Shown here piece by piece: positions 34,148 to 39,830 of a DNA stretch of 39,830 nucleotides. Below the pieces are notes generated by a model, which did not search any database, was not told the DNA's origin, and was given only the letters and a program-made list of their open reading frames with translations. The DNA comes from Stutzerimonas degradans. GTDB lineage: Bacteria; Pseudomonadota; Gammaproteobacteria; Pseudomonadales; Pseudomonadaceae. The DNA is taken from NCBI RefSeq assembly GCF_024448505.1, contig NZ_JAMOHV010000019.1, forward strand, positions 1-39,830. Direction: 5' to 3'. The position numbers and the translations under genes were made by a program. Position 1 is the stretch's first letter. Every line of letters begins with the position of its first letter.

Positions 34148-35398
34148 ATGAAAGCTTTGTTGAATCGCGTCCTGAAGAACGACCTGTGCAGCGGCTGCGG
34201 CATGTGCAGCTCGGTTGCCTCGGACGATGCCGTACAGATCCGGCTGAACGCCGATGGCTACCACCGCCCGGTGCTGAACAAGGCCTACGCGGGCAAGTCG
34301 ATTGCCAGCGAGGAGGCCAGCAGCGCCTTCGCCAAGTCCTGCCCGGCGCTTAACCTCGATATCCGCCCATACAAAACGGCCAACTATCACCCGGTGTGGG
34401 GCGAGATCCTCGAGACGCTCAAGGGCCACGCGCTGGACAACGAAGTGCGCCAGGCCGGCTCTTCAGGCGGGGTGATTTCGGCGCTGGCGCAGTACTGCCT
34501 GGAGCAGAAACTGGTCGATGGGGTGATCCAGATCCAGGCGTCGCAAACCGATCCGCTGGAAAACGTCGCCACCATCAGTCGCTCGCGGCAGAACATCATC
34601 GCCTCGTCGGGTTCGCGCTACGCGCCGGCCTCGCCGGCTCAGGCGTTGAAGTGGGTGGCGATGTCGACAGAGAAGTACCTGTTCATCGGCAAACCCTGCG
34701 ATGTGGCCGCGGTACGGCAGATGCAGGCGCACGACCCGCGCCTGAAGCAGAACATCCCCTACGTGGTCTCGTTCATGTGCGCCGGCACGCCGAGCCTGCA
34801 CGGTACCGAGCAGGTTCTGGACCAGCTCGGTGTCGAGCGCGAGGACGTCACCAGCTTCCGGTACCGCGGCGACGGCTGGCCGGGGCTGACCAAGGCGACG
34901 CTGAAGAACGGTGACGCGCGCACCATGACCTACAACGACTCCTGGGGAAAGGTGCTCAACCGCCACCTGCAGACGCGCTGCAAGATCTGCCCGGACGGCA
35001 TCGGCGAGTTCGCCGATATCGTCTGCGCGGACGGCTGGGAGGGTGACGAAAAAGGCTATCCGTCGTTCGAGGAGCGCGACGGCAATTCGCTGATTCTGAT
35101 CCGCACCGACAAGGGGCGCGAATTGTTTCGCAACGCCGAGGCCGGTGGCGTTGTCCAAGCAGAGGCTTTCGATACGGCCGGCATCTTTGCGATCCAGCCG
35201 TTCCAGTATTACCGGCGCACCACGATCCTGCCGCGGTTGTGGGCGATGAAGCTGCTCATGCTCAAGACGCCCAGCTACAAGGGCTTCGAGCTAGGCAAGG
35301 GGATCAGGGAAATCGGCCTGTACCAGAGCTTCAAGGCGTTCACCGGTCTGCTGGTACGGCGCAAGAAGATCAAGCGGCGGACCTTGGAGTCCGCATGA
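34148..35398 (+). CDS. FrhB-like iron-sulfur protein (F420 hydrogenase/dehydrogenase beta family) in EPS cluster
   Basis: A 416-residue protein of the coenzyme F420 hydrogenase/dehydrogenase beta-subunit family. The N-terminal ferredoxin-like site is C14-x2-C17-x2-C20 in LCSGCGMC, with C65 in SCPAL as likely fourth ligand. The FrhB N-domain hallmark QAGSSGGVISALAQYCLE is present, then IGKPCDVAAVR and FMCAGTPS. The second cluster site is C278-x2-C281 with ADIVCADGW, where the family usually has ADI-x-x-GD. Related proteins bind FAD or F420 and move electrons; pseudomonads are not known to make F420, so a flavin is more likely. It sits between flippase and polymerase genes. It could reduce or oxidise a sugar or lipid intermediate; the function is unknown. 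Confidence 0.88.
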   Translation: MKALLNRVLKNDLCSGCGMCSSVASDDAVQIRLNADGYHRPVLNKAYAGKSIASEEASSAFAKSCPALNLDIRPYKTANYHPVWGEILETLKGHALDNEVRQAGSSGGVISALAQYCLEQKLVDGVIQIQASQTDPLENVATISRSRQNIIASSGSRYAPASPAQALKWVAMSTEKYLFIGKPCDVAAVRQMQAHDPRLKQNIPYVVSFMCAGTPSLHGTEQVLDQLGVEREDVTSFRYRGDGWPGLTKATLKNGDARTMTYNDSWGKVLNRHLQTRCKICPDGIGEFADIVCADGWEGDEKGYPSFEERDGNSLILIRTDKGRELFRNAEAGGVVQAEAFDTAGIFAIQPFQYYRRTTILPRLWAMKLLMLKTPSYKGFELGKGIREIGLYQSFKAFTGLLVRRKKIKRRTLESA

Positions 35399-35442
35399 AG
35401 CGGCCCTGCGGACAGGGACCTCAAACCTAAGGATTCAGGTTG

Positions 35443-36696
35443 ATGAACACATTCACTTCGCGCTTCTTCTATTTCCCGCTGCTGTTCCTGGTGATCGTGC
35501 TGCATTTCTCCGTGTTCGGCGACAGCCCGCACAACCCCTACGGTCTGAAAGGGGTGAACGAGCTGTACCTGGCGATCTGCATCATCTTCGCGCTGTTGCT
35601 GGTGCTCGCTTCAGCAGAAGAGGCACCGCGCGAATTCCGCGTCCTGATGTACTACTGCCTGTACAGCATGGTGGTGTTCTGGGTATTGCCGGCGGTATTT
35701 GCCTACTTCACCTATGGGCAACCGATCGTCTACGGCCTCATCGAAGAACGGCGTGTGCTGTTCTGCCTGGGCTTCGCGCCCGTGCTGTTTCTTTCCAAAC
35801 GGGTCAGCACACTGCAGTTCGAGCGCGCCTTCATCTACGCCGCCTTGTTCGCCGCCTTCCTCTCATGGTGCTTCAAATTCGGCGTGATTCCCGACATGCG
35901 TCCAGAAGTGCGCTCGGATGACCGCCCGGACCGCTCGTCCATCGGCCCCTTCCTGATCTGCTTCGGTTACTTCTATTGCATCCAGATCTGGTCCAAGGGC
36001 GCCTCGCCGATCTCCGGCGCCGCGCGCAGCAAGACGCTGTATCTGGTGCTGGCCGCCCTGCTGCTGCTGACGCTGGTATTCGCCACCCAGACCCGCCAGC
36101 TGATCGTGCTCTGCCTGGCATTCACGCTGTTCTGCCTGCGGGCTAAGGCGATCATCTGGGCCGCGTCGCTGACCATTCTGTTGTCACCGTTCTACTTCTA
36201 TCCGAGCCTGCTCGAGCTACTGGGCCTCAATGTCGAGTTCTATGACAGCTCGCTGGAAAGCGTGGAGGACGGTGCGCGCTCGATCACCATCGCGGCGATC
36301 ATGAACCATCTGGATATCGTCAACTGGCTGCCCAGCGGCTCGCTGTCACTGATGTGGCAGGACGGTTTCATTCCCTACTTCGGGGAACACTTCTTCCTTT
36401 CCGACGTCGGAATCATCGGCACGCTATTCCGCTTCGGCTTCCTGACTTTTCTGGTGATTCCGCTGACGCTGATGATCTATCGCCGGATCGCCAAGAACAT
36501 CAGTCCGGACATGAGTTTCATCTACCCCGTCATGCTCGCGTACTTCGTCATCTGGCCGCTCAATGGCCTGATGGAGTACGGGCAACCCGTCATCGCCATG
36601 CTCTTTGTCATCCACGCCTTGAAAGCTCGCCACCTCCGCAGCCAGGAACGAATCCATGAACGTCGCACTTATTCTCAACTACAAAGCTGCTACTGA
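35443..36696 (+). CDS. Wzy-like polysaccharide polymerase
   Basis: A 417-residue protein with ten to twelve membrane helices (for example FFYFPLLFLVIVLHFSVF, LYLAICIIFALLLVLAS, LYLVLAALLLLTLVFATQ). It has a large periplasmic loop late in the chain that includes SLESVEDGARSITIAAIMNHL and the DGFIPYFGEHFFLSDVGIIGTL stretch. Topology, length and place between flippase and glycosyltransferases fit a Wzy polymerase, which joins repeat units in the periplasm. An O-antigen ligase-like role is possible because both share this fold. ATG 35443 is preferred with AAGGA 9 bases upstream. Its 3' end overlaps the next gene by 41 bases in another frame. Confidence 0.82.
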   Translation: MNTFTSRFFYFPLLFLVIVLHFSVFGDSPHNPYGLKGVNELYLAICIIFALLLVLASAEEAPREFRVLMYYCLYSMVVFWVLPAVFAYFTYGQPIVYGLIEERRVLFCLGFAPVLFLSKRVSTLQFERAFIYAALFAAFLSWCFKFGVIPDMRPEVRSDDRPDRSSIGPFLICFGYFYCIQIWSKGASPISGAARSKTLYLVLAALLLLTLVFATQTRQLIVLCLAFTLFCLRAKAIIWAASLTILLSPFYFYPSLLELLGLNVEFYDSSLESVEDGARSITIAAIMNHLDIVNWLPSGSLSLMWQDGFIPYFGEHFFLSDVGIIGTLFRFGFLTFLVIPLTLMIYRRIAKNISPDMSFIYPVMLAYFVIWPLNGLMEYGQPVIAMLFVIHALKARHLRSQERIHERRTYSQLQSCY

Positions 36697-37534
36697 AACG
36701 ATCAGTTGCGTAGAGAGTCTGCTCGCGCACTGCCCGGCGGTCGACCATGTGGTGGTCATCGACAATGACTCGCAGGACGGCTCCTTCGCAGCCTTCACTC
36801 AGTGGCGCGAAGACCGGGGGCTGCAGAACGTCACGGTTCTCGCCAACCCGCAGAACAACGGCTACGCCGGCGGCAACAACTACGGCCTGCGCTGGGCGCT
36901 GGAGAACCTACAGCCCGAGTATTTCTGGATCGTCAACAATGACACCTACGTCGACTCCGATGCCTTTGCGCCATTGCTGCAGGCGCTGAAGCAGAACGAC
37001 AACCAGTTCGTCGGCTCGGTGATCCTCAGCGCCGATAGCGGCCGTCTGGAGTGTTACGGCGGCGGCAAGCTCTATCCACTGCTGGGCAAGGCGAAGCTGC
37101 TCGGCAAGGACCAGACCCTGGAAGCCATGCAGCAAACCCAGGAAAAGCCCGATTATCTGATGGGGTGCAGCCTGGCGTTCTCCGCGGCCCTGCTCGCGCG
37201 CATCGGCATGATGGACGAGGCCTACTTCATGTACTCCGAGGAAGTGGACTGGCAGTACCACGCCAAGAAGTTCGGCGTCTCTATCCAGGTCGTACCGCAG
37301 AGCCGGTTGTTCCATTACGGCTCGCTCAGTTCGGGCGGACGCTCGGCGTTCTACCACTACTACCGCAATCGCGCGGCCACGCGCTTCAACAAACGCTTCT
37401 ACGGCGCGCCGTTCGCGCTGGCCTCCGCGTGTTTCCTGTCGGCGATAACCGTCATGAAGGAATTCAACCATCCCGGCCTCGCATGGTCGGGCATCAAGGG
37501 CGCTTTCAAGGGAGTAACGATGCGTGTCGAATGA
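36656..37534 (+). CDS. Family 2 glycosyltransferase
   Basis: A 292-residue GT2 enzyme of the rhamnosyltransferase-like group. The GT-A fold shows VALILNYKAATETISCVESL at the start, VVVIDNDSQDGS, NNGYAGGNNYGLRWAL and WIVNNDTYVDSDA as nucleotide- and metal-binding elements. Later come YLMGCSLAFSAALL and DEAYFMYSEEVDWQYH, typical for this group. It should add a sugar to the lipid-linked unit at the cytoplasmic face. Its start lies 41 bases inside the polymerase gene and its stop overlaps the next gene by 11 bases, so translation is probably coupled. Confidence 0.92.
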   Translation: MNVALILNYKAATETISCVESLLAHCPAVDHVVVIDNDSQDGSFAAFTQWREDRGLQNVTVLANPQNNGYAGGNNYGLRWALENLQPEYFWIVNNDTYVDSDAFAPLLQALKQNDNQFVGSVILSADSGRLECYGGGKLYPLLGKAKLLGKDQTLEAMQQTQEKPDYLMGCSLAFSAALLARIGMMDEAYFMYSEEVDWQYHAKKFGVSIQVVPQSRLFHYGSLSSGGRSAFYHYYRNRAATRFNKRFYGAPFALASACFLSAITVMKEFNHPGLAWSGIKGAFKGVTMRVE

Positions 37535-38291
37535 TACGAACCATGCCTTCGGCGTGTCCTTCTACACCGGTAGCAAGGCGGCCCTGCTCGCCTCTGTCCG
37601 CGAGGGGGTGAAACAGCCTTACTCGTTCGTGGTGACGCCCAACGTGGACCACCTTGCTCAGCTGCAGCACAACGCGGCACTGCGCGCAGCCTATTCGAAA
37701 GCCCGGCTGCGACTGTGCGATAGCCGCGTGCTGATGCCACTGCTGCAGCGCTTGGGCGTGGCCGTGGAAGAGGTGATTCCGGGCAGCGATCTGACCATCG
37801 ACCTGCTTCGCTGGGCCGATAGCGAGCGGCTGCGGATTGTCCTGGTCGGCGCGTCGAACGAGGAATGCACCAAGCTGCGGAACCTCTATCCGGGAATCAC
37901 GGTTTATCACCACAACCCACCGATGGGCTTCATCGACCGACCCGATGAAGTCAGGCGCTGCCTGGAGTTTATCCGCCAACATCCTTCCGAGCTGGTCTTC
38001 TATGCCGTCGGGGCGCCGCGCCAAGAGATTCTGGCCAGCTCCATCGAAAGTCATGAGCGTACAGGCATGGGCTTCTGCATCGGCGCGTCCATTTCCTTCG
38101 CCACCGGCAGTATCAAGCGGGCGCCGCGCTGGATGCAGAACTGCAAGTTGGAATGGCTGCACCGCATGCTTTCCGAGCCTCGCCGGCTGGTCCGGCGCTA
38201 CGTTCACGATGCGCTGTTCATCGTCCCGGCCTATCGCAGGGAGAAAAGCAATCGTACTCAACGGGCCGCGCCGATAAATCAGGATCTGTAG
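37524..38291 (+). CDS. WecG/TagA/CpsF-family glycosyltransferase
   Basis: A 255-residue GT26 enzyme. Family landmarks are VVTPNVDHLAQLQHNAALR, YSKARLRLCDSRVL, IPGSDLTIDLL, YAVGAPRQEILA and GFCIGASISFATGSIKRAPRWMQ, ending with the WLHRMLSEPRRLVRRY helix that contacts the membrane. WecG and TagA add ManNAc-type sugars; other members add glucose or glucuronate, so the sugar here is open. It starts at GTG 37524, overlapping the GT2 gene by 11 bases, with GGGAG about 11 bases upstream. It is the last gene before a 352-base leader region preceding wza. Confidence 0.92.
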   Translation: MSNDTNHAFGVSFYTGSKAALLASVREGVKQPYSFVVTPNVDHLAQLQHNAALRAAYSKARLRLCDSRVLMPLLQRLGVAVEEVIPGSDLTIDLLRWADSERLRIVLVGASNEECTKLRNLYPGITVYHHNPPMGFIDRPDEVRRCLEFIRQHPSELVFYAVGAPRQEILASSIESHERTGMGFCIGASISFATGSIKRAPRWMQNCKLEWLHRMLSEPRRLVRRYVHDALFIVPAYRREKSNRTQRAAPINQDL

Positions 38292-38377
38292 CGAAAACAT
38301 CGAAAAATCTGGCGTAACGACACGAAAGTGATTTGAACCAGACTAAAGCGAGACGGTCTATCCGTACTGAAGCGAAT

Positions 38378-38446
38378 GGCAGGAATGGCGTTTCGACATT
38401 GTCGTTTGAGCGCTTTCTAACGCCCGAGATATCCGGGATTCCTGCC
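38378..38446 (+). other. Long bulged stem in the wza leader
   Basis: The left arm GGCAGGAATGGCGTT (38378-38392) pairs with AACGCC (38419-38424) and ATTCCTGCC (38438-38446), giving 15 perfect pairs interrupted only by a 13-base bulge (38425-38437). A CGACA-T-TGTCG repeat (38394-38404) lies in the loop. Such an ordered structure is unlikely by chance and points to a folded leader RNA. Confidence 0.55.
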
Positions 38447-38463
38447 CTTCAACCGCCGTCGCT

Positions 38464-38480
38464 GGTAGCGCGGAGGCTAC
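38464..38480 (+). promoter_or_regulatory. JUMPstart/ops-like GGTAGC hairpin
   Basis: GGTAGCG matches the core of the ops/JUMPstart element that recruits RfaH to capsule and LPS operons in enterobacteria, and GTAGC pairs with GCTAC across a 6-base loop. The rest of the ops consensus (GGCGGTAGCGTG) fits poorly, so the assignment is tentative. Confidence 0.3.
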
Positions 38481-38545
38481 TCAGAAACAGACCCTTTCTT
38501 CGCTGCGCACCCGGCGAGGAAGGAACGGTCAGAAGGAGAGAAATT

Positions 38546-38647
38546 TTGGCTGTCGTCTTTGCCAGGCAGAACGAACGCGATGCCTTATCCAGACCAGTGA
38601 AACATGCCGTCTCACTCTTTGAACAAAAACCACTCCGTCAAGGATGA
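38546..38647 (+). CDS. Possible 33-residue leader ORF overlapping wza
   Basis: TTG 38546 lies exactly 7 bases after an ideal AAGGAG site (38533-38538) and opens a 33-codon frame (MAVVFARQNERDALSRP..., ending PLRQG) whose TGA overlaps the ATG at 38644 as ATGA. The site quality argues for translation. Codon use (AGG, AGA, TTA, TCA, GGA) is unlike the neighbouring genes, so a regulatory leader peptide is likelier than a functional protein. Confidence 0.4.
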   Translation: MAVVFARQNERDALSRPVKHAVSLFEQKPLRQG

Positions 38648-38655
38648 ACATACCC

Positions 38656-39756
38656 ATGAAAGCATTTACCGCTCTTGCATTGACTTCCGCCCTGGCGCTT
38701 CAGGGCTGTGCCTTCGCGCCTGGCCAGTATCTCGATCCGGATGAGTTCACCGAAGGCGCCGAAGCGGAACACGGCACCGTGCATCTGATCCGAATCACTC
38801 CCGAGATGCTCAAGGGGGACCTCGCCTCTGACGCGGGTACGTCGAGCAAGCAGGAACTGCTGAGCTACAAACCATCGGCGTATCGCATCGGCCCGAACGA
38901 TCTGCTCTATATCACCGTCTGGGACCATCCTGAACTGACCGCCCCGTCCGGTCCGCAGCAGCAACTCGACGCCAACGGCCGCCTCGTCCGGCCGGACGGC
39001 ACACTGTTCTACCCCTATATCGGCAACGTCGAAGCGGCAGGCAAGACCATCGAAGAGCTGCGCTCGACCATCGCCCGGCGCCTGACCAACTACATCGACA
39101 GCCCGCAGGTCGACGTCTCCATCCTGCGCTTTGGCAGCCAGCGCGTAATCGTTTCCGGTGCATTCGACACCGCTGGTGAAGTTCCGGTGACCACCGCGCC
39201 GATGACGATCGTTCAGGCAATCGGCCAGGCCGGCGTCGACACCGAAACCGCCGACCTCACCGGCCTGATGCTCAAGCGTGACGGTCGCGAATACATGCTG
39301 GACGTCGACTCACTCAATCGCCCGGACTCCTGGCTGCATCAGGTTTACTTGAAGGATGGCGATCAGCTCCACCTGCCCTACAACGACCAGCGCAAGATCT
39401 ACGTGTTGGGCGAAGTCAGGCAGCCACAGGCTCTTTCCTTCAAGGCAACCAGCATGAATCTGATGGATGCGATCGGCACCGCAGGCGGCATCGCTCAGGA
39501 GACCGCCGACGGCGAGGCGCTGTATGTCATCCGCGGCGCAGAAGACATGGCCAAGGAGCCAGCCAAGGTATTCCAACTGAATGCCAAGTCGCCTACCGCG
39601 TTTGCCCTGGCGAAGCACTTCCCGCTCCAGCCCCAGGACGTGGTGTTCGTCGGCCCAGCGAATATCACCCGCTGGAACCGCTTCATCAGCCAGCTGCTAC
39701 CTTCGGCCAGCGTGATCGGCACCGGTGCTGCAGCGGAGTACAACCTGTCCAAGTAA
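38656..39756 (+). CDS. wza: Outer membrane polysaccharide export lipoprotein (Wza-like)
   Basis: A 366-residue lipoprotein. The signal peptide ends with lipobox LQGC (Cys18). The Poly_export domain follows (YRIGPNDLLYITVWDHPELT, then DGTLFYPYIGNVEAAGKT), then two SLBB-type repeats (VIVSGAFDTAGEVPVTTAPMT and IYVLGEVRQPQALSFKATSM), and a C-terminal segment that would form the outer membrane helix (RFISQLLPSASVIG). This is the Wza layout and length. It forms the outer membrane channel that works with Wzc. I start it at ATG 38656, which gives a compact lipoprotein signal and lies 11 bases after AAGGA; ATG 38644 is an alternative coupled to the small ORF. A strong terminator follows. Confidence 0.93.
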   Translation: MKAFTALALTSALALQGCAFAPGQYLDPDEFTEGAEAEHGTVHLIRITPEMLKGDLASDAGTSSKQELLSYKPSAYRIGPNDLLYITVWDHPELTAPSGPQQQLDANGRLVRPDGTLFYPYIGNVEAAGKTIEELRSTIARRLTNYIDSPQVDVSILRFGSQRVIVSGAFDTAGEVPVTTAPMTIVQAIGQAGVDTETADLTGLMLKRDGREYMLDVDSLNRPDSWLHQVYLKDGDQLHLPYNDQRKIYVLGEVRQPQALSFKATSMNLMDAIGTAGGIAQETADGEALYVIRGAEDMAKEPAKVFQLNAKSPTAFALAKHFPLQPQDVVFVGPANITRWNRFISQLLPSASVIGTGAAAEYNLSK

Positions 39757-39774
39757 GGGCCGGTTAACCCCCAA

Positions 39775-39810
39775 AGCCGCAGATCAACTCGATTGATCTG
39801 CGGCTTTTTT
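39775..39810 (+). terminator. Intrinsic terminator after wza
   Basis: A perfect 13-bp stem (AGCCGCAGATCAA at 39775-39787, TTGATCTGCGGCT at 39793-39805) with a CTCGA loop runs straight into a T tract (39805-39810). It begins 18 bases past the wza stop and is the clearest terminator in the window, marking the end of this transcript. Confidence 0.95.
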
Positions 39811-39830
39811 AATTCAACATGTCAATTGGC

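Larger units (their letters stand above)
38292..38643 (+). promoter_or_regulatory. Leader region upstream of wza
   Basis: About 350 bases between the WecG-like gene and wza, lower in GC than the flanking genes. It holds a long bulged stem (38378-38446), a GGTAGC-containing hairpin (38464-38480) and a short ORF (38546-38647). This is much longer than other junctions in the cluster, suggesting that wza has its own promoter and regulated leader. No clear -35/-10 pair was found; TTGAAC at 38334 is one weak candidate. Confidence 0.5.

Overview
The window reads as chromosome of a high-GC gammaproteobacterium of the Pseudomonas group. A Stutzerimonas (P. stutzeri-like) species is my best guess, inferred from Lap-type adhesin secretion genes, AceK, the divergent uup/slt pair, CheV and the look of many small proteins. 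No rRNA, tRNA, CRISPR array, insertion sequence or phage gene was seen. Almost all sequence is coding and both strands are used.

Left part (1-6164): a biofilm adhesin locus. The first 801 bases hold the N-terminus of a giant LapA-type surface adhesin on the minus strand, with the retention module, a TAAG di-alanine LapG cleavage motif and a Gly-rich plug linker. Across a 426-base AT-rich divergent control region lie its type I secretion genes: outer-membrane TolC-like protein (lapE), ABC exporter (lapB) and adaptor (lapC).

Middle part (6217-25803): mostly housekeeping genes. They are tapT (tRNA acp3U), a glutathione transferase, a 41-residue small protein, aceK, an EamA transporter, cysK and a DUF748 protein. 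A moxR AAA ATPase / GFA-family / VWA operon follows, with a clear sigma70-like promoter and a perfect 15-bp palindrome. Next come a class II amidotransferase with a coupled DUF2937 gene, a membrane protein, a universal stress protein, a Cys-rich DUF6901-like protein, uup, slt, a MOSC protein, cheV (with an excellent sigma28/FliA promoter) and a YegS-type lipid kinase.

Right part (26182-39756): an exopolysaccharide cluster of the Wzx/Wzy type. The order is initiating sugar-phosphate transferase, wzb phosphatase, wzc tyrosine kinase, secreted GH5 glycanase, pyruvyl transferase, Wzx-like flippase, an FrhB-like (F420 hydrogenase beta family) iron-sulfur protein, a Wzy-like polymerase, a GT2 and a WecG/TagA glycosyltransferase, and wza with a perfect intrinsic terminator. 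The inferred pathway is: lipid-linked repeat unit started by the phosphotransferase, extended by the two transferases, pyruvylated, flipped, polymerised, exported through Wzc/Wza under Wzb control, and trimmed by GH5. The FrhB-like protein has no obvious place in that scheme and is the most interesting gene here. Several junctions in the cluster carry stable hairpins and very short ORFs with good Shine-Dalgarno sites, suggesting post-transcriptional control. The window thus joins two biofilm matrix systems, a Lap adhesin and a capsule-like EPS, about 20 kb apart.
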